The notes beneath the pieces were generated by a model, which had not been told where the DNA came from, did no database searches, and saw nothing but the letters and a program-made list of their open reading frames with translations. The translations under genes were made by a program, and so were the position numbers. A stretch of DNA of 64,000 bases. Source: Vitrella brassicaformis. Taxonomy: Eukaryota > Sar > Vitrellaceae. Within the stretch, counting starts at the first letter, position 1. Each line of letters opens with the position of its first letter. This document shows positions 31,769 through 44,600 of the stretch, piece after piece. Where the stretch lies: assembly GCA_001179505.1 (NCBI GenBank), contig CDMY01000257.1:44307-108306 (forward strand), given 5' to 3'.

Positions 31769-33527
31769 ATGGCGGACTCTAAGGGCACGCCCACACCAGG
31801 ATCTGACGAAGTTGTGGTGATTGGTGTGAAGAGGAAGCGCACCGACGAGCCCATCCCGACGCTCTTCATCGCTCCGCCCAGCAAGCGCCGCCACGCCGGC
31901 CACCCCGCACCTCAGCCCTTCCGCTTCGTCACGTCCGTGTCGACGAACGACTTCCGCACGAACCGCGATGACATCCTATCGAAGCTGTCGAAGCAGTCCA
32001 GGGTCTCCCTCAGAGGCGAGGCGGAGAGGATAGGCCTGTCTGGCAAGGATGGATCAGCATCGGCCAACCGCATGCGTGACCAGAGCTACCGCCGGCTGCT
32101 GATGGAGAGGCTAAGTCAGCTGTCGCGCTTGCGGGAGGTGGGTCGGCATCGCGGCCTGGGGATGCCTGACGGCACCCACGTGAGCCTGATAGAGGTGGTG
32201 GGCAAGCAGGAGATGACCGCCCCGTGCCCATCTGACGAGCAAGACCCGCCCCAAGAGGACCGATGCGAGGATGAGGAGACCGTTCGACAGCGGCTGGAGG
32301 GGTTGCTGGGCTCGGCTGAGGGCGGCCAGGAAGCGATTGATGACGACTTTGACCTGTATGTCATGGATCGGTCATCGTATGGTGGAGGGTCATCGTACGA
32401 CGACCCCATCGAGTCGCTCATGGTGGATGGCGATAGCACGGCGGCGGCCGACAGGTGTGCGCTGGTGGAGCTGGAGGACGGCGGGTATAGCATTTTCGAC
32501 TACGGAGAGCTGGGCGAGACGAGCGACGACGACCCTGAAGACGGTGAGCATCCACTCGCCCCAACACACACACAGCGGCACTTGTATGACGTGTGTCGTG
32601 GGTCCGTGCCTGTGTCAGAGGATGGGAAGGAGATCGATTACCCGGACGAGCCGATGGGCGAGGAGGATGGCGTCGGTTCACAGGACAGCTGGCCGGATGA
32701 CGATGACGTCGGTGTGCCGCGAGACAACCTCTCCGACGACTGGTCCGACGAGGGGGAGCAGAAAGACCGCAGCTACCACTTCAATGTCGGGGACGTCATG
32801 AAGCAGCGACTGGAGCAACTGAGGCCCTCACACGAAGCCATCAAGTGAGTGCGTAACCAGCACACACACACACATACATACATTAGTGGCGTAGTGGCGT
32901 TCTGGCTTCCTTCATACATACATTAGTGGCGTTCTGGCTTCCTTCATTCTGTCCTGGTGTGACCAACCGACACACAGGATGGCCACGACGTCCCCTGCAC
33001 CACCACCATCACCACCAGCAGCCGATGGTTCAGAGCGTGAGATGACCGACCAGGAGGTGTTCCTGCTGGGCGCCCGCAAGTACTGGGCCAGCCTGCAGGA
33101 TCCGCCCCGCACCTCCTTCTATCCCGGCAAGAGGAACACGGCCCCAACAGCCGACGAGCCAATGGACAAGCTCCCGCCCGACCTGCGAGGCAGCGGTGAC
33201 GAGGGCAAGAGCAGCAACGATGAGATCAGCAGCGGCAGCGGTGATGACGAGCCACTCACCCATCCCGGGTTCATCAGAAGGAGGTCAGAGCACGAGGTGT
33301 GGCGGGATGAGGCGGAGGTCCCGCAGCCGACCCAGGCTCATGTGCGCCGAATGGTGAAGCAGAAGATGGGCAGTGGCGGTGCGGCAAAGGGATCGGCTGA
33401 CGGCAAGTCGGGTAGCTTCATGGAGAGGCTGCGTGCGCTGCAGGAGGCGGAGGACGAGTGGGAGAAGGGCAAGGGCAGGGCGGGAGGCAGGGTGGTGCGT
33501 TTCGACAAGAGACAGGGGGCGCGTTAA
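31769..33527 (+). CDS. Iwr1/SLC7A6OS-like protein, probably one gene across a stop-donor junction
   Basis: Exon(s) 31769-32844 and 32978-33527 join in frame through a strong GTGAGT donor; an optional 75-nt intron may lie at 32544-32618. The N-terminus VVVIGVKRKRTDEP, then TLFIAPPSKRRH and FRFVTSVS, is typical of Iwr1/SLC7A6OS proteins, which escort assembled RNA polymerase II into the nucleus. The acidic blocks DDDFDLYVMD, YSIFDYGEL and EIDYPDEP fit the Iwr1 domain (aromatic and acidic residues around DYPDE). Unspliced, the first ORF ends at TGA 32846-32848, which overlaps the donor; spliced, about 180 more residues follow, with FLLGARKYWASLQDPPR and a basic C-terminus (FMERLRALQEAEDEW). The C-terminal part lacks any domain I recognise and could alternatively be its own small gene starting at ATG 32979. 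Confidence 0.7.
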
Positions 33528-34398
33528 ACGAGGGATTTCCTGTGGTTGACTGCTGGGTCCTCTGTGGGTGCATGTCTGCGGTTTGGGTGGTGGGTTCATG
33601 CATTGACTCAAGGGTACTCCGATTTGCTTGCGCATGTGCACCGTTCTCTTTGATTCAGCATCGAACCAATCGATCGATCCCTCGACAAAATACGGCACGT
33701 CATTCGATCGCACACCTTCGGGGACACACACACACACTCGCGACACCGCGTCAACACAAAGCTCAACAACAGCCCACAGTTAAGGCACCCATCACCGACC
33801 TGCCCCCCGTACACACACACACACACCCATAACATGCCATGACATATCCACAGTGGCCAGCCCGCGCTCTTGTTTGTCACTCATGTGTCATAGGGAGACC
33901 ATGCTAGTGCCGCTCTTGGCGTGTCATCTCGCCCAGCCGCACTCCATGTGACGGCCACACCAGCTGTGAAGCGATTTGGCGGAGACATGGAAAGGGCCTG
34001 CAACATGACACGCCAGGCAGCATGGGAAGCAGGATCGAGGCAGGGGAAAAAGGAAATGGATACAGTACCTTCTACTGGGTGCTTAAATGCACCCCGCATA
34101 CGGACATACGCACGCCACACCCACACCACGCCATAACGAGTACAAAACACACCCACACACCCGCTTGCACTCACCTTCCTACATTACCCAACCAGCACGC
34201 GCGCCCACCCACTCCAAAACTGCCTGTCTGCCTCTCTGTCTGTCTGTCTGTCTGTGTTTTGCAGAGGCAAAACTGTGCAGCACCATCCTGCCCATTGGCC
34301 AAGCAAGGCTCCCGCCTATGCCACCAAAAAAAGCACTGCAGCGCCCTGCGTGTGTGCGTGAGTGAGTGACCCTGCTGTGTATGATGGCATCTATAGGC
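33528..34398. other. Intergenic spacer between convergent genes
   Basis: About 870 bp with CA, TCTG and CCCA microsatellites (33720-33830, 34120-34260). No exon is supported; the open frames there are His/Thr/Pro-rich repeat products. Confidence 0.6.
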
Positions 34399-35497
34399 CT
34401 ATGCTACCCCCCTTTGTGCTGCCTGTGCGGCCTTCTTTGCCTCCTTCCTGGCCCGTCTTTCCGCAGCCATTCGTTTCCGCTTGGCTTCGTCCTGCTCGTG
34501 CCACACACGCGTTACCTCATGGCAGAACTGACACCACACAAACCCAAAGTGCTCAATGGGCGATTCTCGCCGCAGCTGAGTGTGTTGACCACTCACCTCG
34601 TCGAAATCTATCTTTCCGTTTCTGTCTCTGTCGAACGCCCTGAATCGCGCGTGCATCTGCTTGTGTGTGAACGGGATGCCCACAAGTCGAAATGCCATGA
34701 GTGCCTCGGTCTCGTCGATGAAGCCGCTGCCGTCCGTGTCGAGCGACGTGAAGGCCCACGTGAGGAACCGCTGCCTCAGGAAGGGGATTTTCCGGAACAT
34801 GTCCACGGGGTGCCGTGAGACCTCCAGGATGGTCCACGTCGACACGCCCGATGCGCCACCGACCGAGAAGATCAGTGCGCCTATCGGCCGAAAAGCCCAC
34901 GAGAAGAGGGCTGACAGGCCACCTGCAGACGTGCAGAACACGCATGTGCGTGGGTAGGTGAGTGGATGGGTGCATTGGGCCGGCGGGAACTCACCGATGA
35001 CTGTTGTTTTGAAGGCCAGGATGACGACATTGATGAAGTGGACGATGTTGTGGCCAATCATGTGGCTGATGCTGTGCTCGACGCTCTTGTGCAGAATCTT
35101 CTTCGTCCGGGAGTGCAGCTTGCTTGCCACGTACGCTCCTCCGGGCCAAGCCTTCGCACCCACGACATCGCCCTCCTCGGACAGCTCATCGCCCGACACA
35201 TCGACGGTGCCGCCGCCATCACCACCACCACCGCCTCCTGCGCTGCTGCCGCCATCTGCATGACACACACAGTCATCAGATGGAGCCATCTCCGCTCGTT
35301 TTTCTGTTATCTTTCGCACCTGACAGAACGACAGAGCTGCCAGCAGCAGGACTGGCTCTCCGTCGGGTGCACGATGGCCTCAGAAGGCGAGTCCGATATG
35401 GCGGAAGTGATATGAAGGATGGTTGCCGGCATCTGAGGAGGGCAAGTGATGAGGCAGCGGCGAGGGCCGGCAGCAATAGCACAAAGGCAAGCTGCAT
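34399..35497 (-). CDS. EF-hand protein with N-terminal signal-like segment and hydrophobic middle
   Basis: Exons 35497-35320, 35255-34995, 34922-34597 and 34527-34399 give 297 residues. The preferred start has a signal-peptide-like sequence (MQLAFVLLLPALAAASSLAL) followed by an Arg/Ser/Pro-rich stretch, the shape of a bipartite plastid leader in algae with complex plastids. An in-frame ATG at 35599 would add 34 residues before it. A Gly/Asp-rich linker leads to a hydrophobic region (SHMIGHNIVHFINVVILAF, then FRPIGALIFSVGGASGV) that may contact or cross a membrane. Two canonical calcium loops follow, DTDGSGFIDETE and DRDRNGKIDFDE, then a highly charged Lys/Arg/Ala tail. It should bind calcium; target unknown. 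Confidence 0.8.
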
Positions 35498-35696
35498 GAC
35501 GAGATCTTTTTGATCCGTTGCGATCTCAGCTTGCGTGGCGAGCTTTTGAAGAAGGGTCGAAGGGAAAGAGAGGAAAAAGAGGCTGTGGGAAGCAGCCATG
35601 ATGAGGCAGATGCGGATCTTGCAATGGGATTTCGCCTCATCTGCTTGATCTACGCACGGTGGAGCAGTCTGAAGGTCATCGTATGAATTATTCGCG

Positions 35697-38600
35697 ATGG
35701 TAGCTCCTCCACTGGACGTCGAGCTCATCGACAAGCTGGTGGGCAAGTGGCGGAAGCGGTCACACAAGAAGCTCGTCATCGAAATCACCCAGGTACGCAC
35801 ACAAACACTCACACATCATAGACGGAATGCCAGATCAGGCTGATGGCAGCGCAGCGCCCCATATGAATGTGTGTGTGTGTGTCGACGCATTGCTGCAGGC
35901 CAAGGACAACCCCTCTCTGCTGTTGTTCCACGACCCCTCAGCAGCATCCGGCTCTCTCCTCTCGTGGGGCTCTCCCACCAGGCCGGAAGGGGCGCCCATC
36001 GAGATCCAGACAGATGACGACGGCGAGCCCTTTTTCCTTGTCCAATGGGCAGAGAAGCGTTGGGGTGTGGCGAGGTTCACCCTGGGAAGCCGGGAGGACG
36101 AGATGATGGAGAAGAGGCAGCACCACTGGGACCGCTTTGAGAAACCCAGCAGAATTAAGGTCCCAATGCACCCACACCCACAAGCCACACCCAAGCCACG
36201 GAAGACTGCTCATGAGGCCAGCACCGCCACCACCATCGGCAGCGGCAAGGTCACAGGCGGCGGGAAGGAATCCTCTGTGCCGTCCCCTGTGCCACAATCC
36301 GTCCAGCTTGTGGATGACGACGTCGAAGGAAGCGCAGACGGAGGAGAGGACGAGGAGGAGGATGGATCGCCGCTGCTCGAGCCGCCCACCGACGAGCCAA
36401 GCGAGGCTCCCTTGTGGCGTGACGCGGTATTTCAGGCCGCATATGGGCTGGCGGATGATGCAGCCGAGCCGCTGGGTCCGTCAGAGGCACTCCAGCAAGC
36501 CGTCCAGGCTCTTGAATTCGCCAGTGAGTCGTACACGCATCTCGCAACGGCCCTCCCGGCCCCCTACGCAGAGGATGCAGACGGCGTGGCCGGGCGAGTG
36601 CAGCCTTTCATTACCAGTGTCAGCGGCGAGCTGCGGCAGGTCCTCGACAGCTGCCGGTCCCTGACGTCGAGACTGCTGCCGGTCATCTCGGCGGGGGCGA
36701 AGCACCACACGGCCTTCTACACTTACGTGGTAGAAGTAGTGGCCCGTCTGCGACAGCTGGCCAGTGGGGGCAAGGGAGGCATCTTGGTGGCGCCTGTTGG
36801 CTGGCTGGCCAAGGGAGAGTCGGCTGACAGCGATGATGCTTCGGTGAGGCTGGTGTATCTCGTCATCACCAAGGCCGACAACTCACAAGGCCCCCCGAAC
36901 GAGAGCTTCTTCGACGTGTCGGTCATCAGCTCGTGCGACAGCGCCCTTGGCTACCACCCCGTCACCGCTGAGGCGACACCAGCAACAGCACAGCTGCTCT
37001 ACCTCACCCCTCTGCCGTTGAGGCACATCAAAGCCGAGCGGCTCATCGACGGCAACTTTTGGACTTTAGTGCTGCGGCTGCTGGTGCATCCACAGCCAGA
37101 CGAGGAGCAGGCGCGTATCCTCTATGACATCCTCCTCCCATCCGCCACACACACACCCGGCCTCTACAGCAGCGAGCACGGCAAAGACGAGGCACTCCTC
37201 TCCTGGTCACCCCCACCGCCCGTCAAGGACGACCCCACCAACACCCACCTGACCACGCTGCTGGTGCGCGAGACCCTCTTGGCTCTCGGCCTGACGAGGC
37301 AGGAGGCCGCACACCTTTCCTGCATCAACGCATGGGCCATGTGCGAGCGGCTCACACAGGACATCACCAAGCACTCAGTGACGCCGAGAGACGCCGCTCT
37401 GCTCAGCCAGGCCGCTCGGCACATCGCTGTAGGTGTGGCAAAGGCCACCCAGCAGTCGACAACGGATGGGGGGCATCACACACGGTGCAGAATCCCACTG
37501 GAGGGCCGGCACCTGGCTGCACTGCACGGAGCGCTCGAGCGGCTGAATGACTATGTCGAGCAGCGGTCTCTGCACCGGACGGAGAGGCGCGTGCTGGGAG
37601 GGCCGACAGTGAGGGCGGACGACGGGTGCAGTGACGTACGTGTGGCCGGCTGGGAGGAGTTCGACCTGATGGGCGGCTTTCGGCGTGACGAAGACGTCGA
37701 CAAGCTGGCTGGCGAGGCGAAGGACCCCCCCGTGCTGGTGCCTGTGCAGCTGACAGACATCCCTGAGAAGGTGGGTGAAACAAAGGACACCCACACCCGC
37801 GGCCTCGTCTCTGTATGTATGTTTGTGTGCATCCTTGTCTGCTGGCTACTTCAGGTGGTGACCTTCGCTGACGTGTCCACAACACTGCGCAAATGCGTCC
37901 GCGTGTGCACGCTGCTGGCCAACCAGCGGTGTGACATCGACAATTCGGCTGCATTCCGTCTGGCATTGATCCAGCACCTCGTCACCAAGGTGCTGCCCGT
38001 TCCGTTGCCCCTAAGCGCCCCGGATCGTCCGGCCAAGTGTTTCTGGGCGTCACAGCAGATCACCAGAGCGGTGCAGCACGATATCCTGCGGTGAGTTGGC
38101 TATGCTACTGATGCACTGAATGAGGTGCATTGCTGTCTCGTGTCGTGTGGGAGGTGCTGCAGCCACTTGCACCTGATCGGCCTGCATCTCGTCACCGCGT
38201 CTCTTTCAGTCATCCCATCACGGTGACCAACCACCCCAGAAAGCTCCTCCAATCAACCAGTGCACCCATCGATGTGCTCTTCCTTCATTGGCTCGTTCGT
38301 CAGGCCCATCGATGCGTCTCGGCTCACATCGCTGGCCGCCCTGGCCACACTGGCCGACGCCACCGTGCGGTTGATGGCCACCGACGACCCGTCAGGTCTC
38401 TCCCGCCACTACGGCGGCTACCCCGACGGCCGTCCCTTCTGGTTCGACCTGACCGAGTTCGCCTCAGAGAGCGAGTACTTCATGTACGCCGAGCCGCACC
38501 TCGCCATTGTGCGCTGGCAGGTGAGAGACCTTACCTGACCCAAACACACACACACACACACACCACGTGTATGTGTGTGGAGTGTGCGCTGGTGCGTGCA

Positions 38601-41600
38601 GGTGCTGGAGTACCTGACAGAGCTCAAGGGGCTGTCGGCTACGTCGTCCGTTGGGAAGCAGCTGTTTCGTTTTGAGGATGGGATGGCGTTCGACACGGGC
38701 ACAGCGGAGCTGCTGAACCGGCTGGCAGTCGACACGGCCTTCTCAACCGATGAGACCGATCTCGCTCAGTACTACACGGGCGAGAAAGGCGGCATTGCGA
38801 CCCTTTTCCCAGAGCTAGGATACCTCCGCGACCTGGTGAGTGAGTGGGATTCACACACAGATGACCCTGTGGTCATCTGTCATCTGTCCTCACACGTGTC
38901 TGCCGGCCTTCTGCAGGTGTTTTATTTCAAGGCTCTCCTCAACCCCACCAGCGACCAGCTGCCCGCCATCCGGTCGTGGGACCCCGAATCGGCCGCCATC
39001 CAGTGGTCCTACACACACGCCAACAAACAGGGCAAGCTCGCCGCCTTCGCATTCGACAAGTCCCTCGAGTGCGCCAGATTTCAGAAGGACGACTACTACG
39101 AGAGGAGGTCGTCAGTGTGGTCCCGGATGTGGGAGTGGGTGGGGCTTGGGAAGGCACCCCGTGTGCCGCCGAGCAAGGCAGACCCGGCGACGCTGCTGCC
39201 CAAGCCGCAGAAGATCGAGAGTGAAGACGATCTGCTGCATGTGAGGGATATGCCGACGTTTGGTGGCGAGGCCGGGCAGAAAGGCGGGCTGATTGGGGAG
39301 GCCCTGTCGGAGCAGCTGCTGAGCTTCCTCACGGTACCGTATCTGCGCATTCCCCTCGTCATGACGTTCCTGGCCGACGCGGGCAGAGTGGACGCACTCA
39401 CCGACGCAAATCTGCAGGTGTGAAGACAACACACTTTCCCACACACATAATATGGATGGTTGCAAGCCTGATGTGTACTGTCTCCCTCTTTGCGTGTATC
39501 TGTGCATCATCAGGGTGTGGTCGCAGCGGCCTTATTCGAACCGGGCGGCTGGTGCTCCTCATCTAACCCCTCTCCCCCCACCCAGGTGCCCACCCTCTCC
39601 GCTGCACACATCGCCACGCCGCTCGGCCTGCTGCTCAACGAACTCACACACAGCCCCGCCACGACACTCACAGCCATCGACAGGCTGCTCCAACTCGCCA
39701 TGGACAAAGACACCGGCAGATACAAGAGCCCCGCGTGCCGTCTGCTGCTGTTCGTCGTGCGCATCATGGCGAGGGTCTTGGCGTTTGTCAAGGTGGTGAG
39801 AGAGCGGAATCGAGAGGGCAAGAACGACGGCCTGCTGGCCGAGTGGGAGAAGAGGGCGACAGAGCAGCTGACAGGGGTGGTGGCGAGGCTGCTGGCGGCT
39901 CTTGCGTTCCGGGCGGTGCAGGACCAGCAGATGGGATATGCCTGTGCGATCCACGCGCACCTCGTCTTGATCTTTTGCCGAGAGATGGGTGACGCCCCAT
40001 CTGTGGCAGCCTTTGTCAGCAGCCTGGTCTTCGTCATGACCCACCACCGGTTGAGCATCGACGTGGCCGAGGGCAGCACCGTCAAGCGCGCTGCAGTATC
40101 ATCGGACGAGGACGCCGCCGCGTCTCTCATGGGGCTGCCCGAGTGGGAGCTGATCGAGGTGTTCCAGACATCTCGCCACTCCCTCATCGCTTTCATGAAG
40201 ACCAATCCCACTCACCGCAACACAATCCTCGAGCAATGCGTGCAGCTGGTCAGCTTCGCCTCTGGCGGCCCTCTGCTGGCCGACGCCGGCAGCAGCAGCA
40301 GCGACGCCGGGGCACGCTCCTGGGTCCAGCCGCTCATCCCTACACACTGGGAAGGCCGATTCGTCCCGCAGAACGAGCTGCCTCCTGCTGTCCGCGAAGG
40401 CCGTGTGGACGTCGCAATGCAGGGTGGCTCGTACGAGTCTTGGCTCAAGCAGCGGGTTGGCCGGCTGTCCGACTCTGAGATGAACCTGCAGTTGGGCGAC
40501 TTCTCTCTCCGCAGTCAGCAGATGAAGCTGCTGGGGCCGTGGGTGAACTCGTTTGCCGATTTCCGCGCACTGTTCGGCGGTGTGGGGGCTGACAAGGCGT
40601 TCCAGTGCGCCGAGGTGCGGCGTGCCACCAAGCGGCTGACACTGCAGCTGGTGGCCGAACGATACACTCTGGAGGTGGGACAGACAGACAGAGGAAGGGA
40701 GAGAAATGTGTGGATGTCCCTGCTGTGTGTGGTTCATTCAGAAATGGCGTGCCCCTGACGGCCCGGCCAGCTTGCCCAGTGGCTTCAAGAAGAGGTACCG
40801 TGTTGGTGGCCGTGGCCTGACGGCGGCACACAGATGGGCACTGCCACTGCTGGACCCCTTTATCAAACGATACCTCACAAGTAGGTCGTCGAGTCAACCA
40901 ACAAAGAGAGACCAGACCCCCTTTGATCAACCTACCTTATGTGTGCGTGCAGACCTCCCGGTGTATCTCTCATCCGATCATGTGTCCGACCCCACCACTC
41001 TCCGGCTCGCCTTCCTCGCCACCCACACCACCACACACAAGGACGCCCGGGGCAACACGCACAAGACCACACACACCCGCCTGCGCGAGATCCACCTCAA
41101 GCACACCCACGACGACAGGTCTCCCTTCCTGGAGCTCTATGACGTGCAGGAGTGCGGCCGCCGTCACTACCGCTCGCTGGTGTACTCGACCAACGCGTCC
41201 ATGACGCTTCACAACCCCTCACCAGTGGCCATCTTTCACAGCGGTCGGTACCCAGTGCTGCAGGGGGGTCTGCCCGCGCCAGTGGTGCCGAAGAGTGACG
41301 AGAGCCTGGTGATCCAGCGGACTGTGGGGGATGTGGTGCAGGAATACGTCCCACCGAGGTTCCTGGCTGGTACGCACAGGGGGAGAAAGATCGCCACCGT
41401 ATGCGCACAAAGGTGCCTTGGTGTCCCATTTCAGGTTTGCTGCCGAGTGCCCTGATCGAGGCATACGAGTTCTGGCAGAAGGTGGGGCAGGGGGTCAAGG
41501 AGCTCATCGGCTACCAGCTCCCGCACAGCAGAGAACGCTCCCGCACTCCGTCGATCCTACTCGTGACCGTCCATCCCTCACACACACACGCCTTCCGCTC

Positions 41601-44600
41601 CACGGCCACCGTCACGCGCCACACGACCACTCTGCCCCCGGCCGGCCACCTGGGGATGGACCCAGCAGCTTCTCGGGCAATCGATGGCCGCCCACTTGTG
41701 TGGGATGAGATTGACAGAGAGGGGGAGGCGATGGTGCTGATGAACGCGCAGAGGGTGATAGGTGGCCGGGATGACTGCCCGCTGAAGCGGCTGCTGATGG
41801 TCGTGATGCGCCTGGAGAACCTGTCGCACGTGCTGGTGTGGCGGGAGAAAGCCGGTGGGGCGTATGTGGTGGAGATGCCGCGAGTGGACCTGACTTTCAC
41901 GGGCAGCGGGGATGGCAATGGGGCCTTCTACTGCGAGCAGCATAGTGGATTGTTCGTCAGCCGGATGGACCCGCTCTCGTGTGACAGGACGCGACGGCTG
42001 CTCGCCGGCCTTCCCAACGTCATTCTGCTGGTACACACATGCACAACACACATACGGTTCCTTGGTGTTCCATGCCTATGGCTCTGTGTGTGCAGGAGAG
42101 TTCTCACGAGGAGTTGTATCTGCTTATGGCTGCGACGGGCAAGCCGATCAGGGTGCGGGAGACAGTCGACATTCTGTTCAATCGGGAGGACAGTGAGTGG
42201 GGGGAGGCGGGTATGCGGCACTTCCTGTACCCCATCCACGTGTCGCGGACGTTCGTCTTCATCCCCACTGCCGAGGCGTCCCTGTGGATGCTCCTCATGA
42301 GGCTCATGAGTGGCCAATACGAAGAGGTACGCACAAGGGGTGGTTGAAGGCTGGAAGAAACCACGCCCCAACCTTCTTCTTTGTTGCGCGTCTGCAGGTG
42401 TTCTCTCTCTCCGAGACGGCGTGTGTGGTTGACGGCACCCTCACCGACGCACAGCAGCTGCTCTGGGACGCCTTCATGCACACCCTCACCGACCGCCCGC
42501 CGTTCCCCCACCCAGACATACACGCCCTTCGCCTAAAGCTCCTCCTCAACGCTCGTGCGGCAGGCGCGCCGGCACGCCTTTTCGCCCCCATCTCGGCAAC
42601 CACCGACGTGCGCTCGTCCCTTCTGGCGTACGTCCGCAACGCGCGACACATCAGTGCGGAGTGTCGGCTGACGGCGGATGAGCAGTCGACGCTGTTTGCC
42701 TATGTGGGTGCGTCCATGGTGGGCGACATCGAGCTCGTCAACCGCCGGTCGCTTCTAGACGCCGTCAAGCCACGGGTGCATCGATCGCTCTCTGGGGCGG
42801 GCATGTCACTGGGAGGGGCCGTCAGGGAGGTACGCAGAAGGAGAAACACCCACTCGTTTGCCATCTCTCGCTCACAGTTGGGTGTCTGTCGTCTCTCTGT
42901 GTCAGGTGGACATCAAGTACCCATCTCTCCCGGCCCTCCATCCATTCGACCGACCATCACGCGGCGACGGGCAGCTCTCCCTGGGCTCATGGCTCGACCA
43001 GGCCCTCGCCTCTGTGGGTTCCATCGGCATCATCGATCCCGCCCGACCGTCGGAGGGGCAGCACGAAGGGCCGGGTGCCATCGAGTGGCTCGACGCTCTC
43101 ATGGGCAGCGGGGGCGCGGGGTGTGTCGGGCTGAGGCATTTCTTTGTTTTCTATGACCTCATGACGTCCAGGCTCCCCGTGCGAATCCTCCCGGATGACT
43201 CCTCCCACAAGTTGGGTGGGCTGCTCCTGAGGTTCCTCCCACCCAGGTCAATGACTGACATGACACACCACATGAGGACAAAAGGGCCTCATTTTCTCGT
43301 CCGTGTCGCCGTGAGTGCAGGGATTTCTCCGCCGACAGCGGGCTCACATCGGTGCTCCGCGCCATGGCCGCCGACCCGTCCTTCGCCAAATCCATGCCCA
43401 TCCGCAAGACGGAGGAAGACAACAAGGATCCCGGCAGCGGCAGCAAAGCCAAGAAGGACACCCCCATGGCGGCCATAACGTCGTTCTTCAACGTGGGCGC
43501 CAAGAAGGAGCGGCTGCAAGCATTCTTCGCCGACCTCAGGAGAGCCATCGAGACGGCAGAGAGGCCGGCGAGTGACGATGTGGCCGAGATGAGTGCCTAC
43601 GTGCCGCCTCGAAAGGTCTTCGTGAGGCCGTTCGACCACCCCAGCAACCGGTAGGTGGGGTGATGGGAGGGGGCAGAACAGGCGTCACAGATCTGCGTGT
43701 GCTTATGTGGGCAGTGAGTTCTGGTACTGCTATCGCGGCGGAGACAATGCATGTGGCGAGCGGGTGATCGAGCCATTCTCTGTCGACCACTCTGATAACG
43801 GTGTGCAGAATACCCAACAAATACACACGCGTGTGCATTTTTCTCCCTCTTTACCTCTATCAGGTGCTTCTTACCACATCGATGCGGCCCTCCTGCATGC
43901 CCTGTTCACCAAGCCGATGGCACCCATCGACCTGTCGGCGTATGTCAACCACGTGACGCAGAGTCAGCTGGGCCACGACAAGGTGTCCGCTGTGATGCCC
44001 TTCCACCTGTCCAATCATTCTGTGGCCAAGACGCCAGTGGCTGTGGAGATGAGGAGACGACTCAAGGTGGAGATGGATGGGCCGGAGAGATGACGAGCCG
44101 GAAATGGCTCATGCATGTATCATGTTTGTTTGTACGTTTGCTGAACTTCAGGACGATTTGTGTGTGTATGCTGATGGGGTGAACAAGGGCATGACGCCCG
44201 TGCTGATCGGCCTCATGGAGACGGAGATCCCATCCACTCTCCAAAACGGTACAGCACACGACATCACATCACACCACACCACCCCATCTCTCTACGCGTC
44301 TCTTCGTCTGCTTCGCACCATCAGAGTTAGCCCTGACCAACGTGCTGCAGCGGCTGAAGACCCTCTATCGGCAGCTGACGGCAATGCGGCAACAAGACCA
44401 GAAAAGAGGTGTCGACCTGATGCAGCGCGCCGTGCGGCTCGCCAACAGATGCTGCGAGACATCACGTGAAGAGGCCGGTGGCCCAGACGTGCGCAAACAC
44501 GCCCTTGCGCTTGCCAAGAGCGGTGGCCACGAGCCCAGCCTGGCTTTTGACGCCCTGGTGGCCCTGCTTACCAGCCAGCAGGCCACATCCACCCTGCAGT

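Noticed and set aside
43289-43639. Antisense frames within the giant gene (many between 36 and 51 kb)
   Set aside because: All are mirrors of high-GC sense exons; sense frames carry the DUF3638 motifs.
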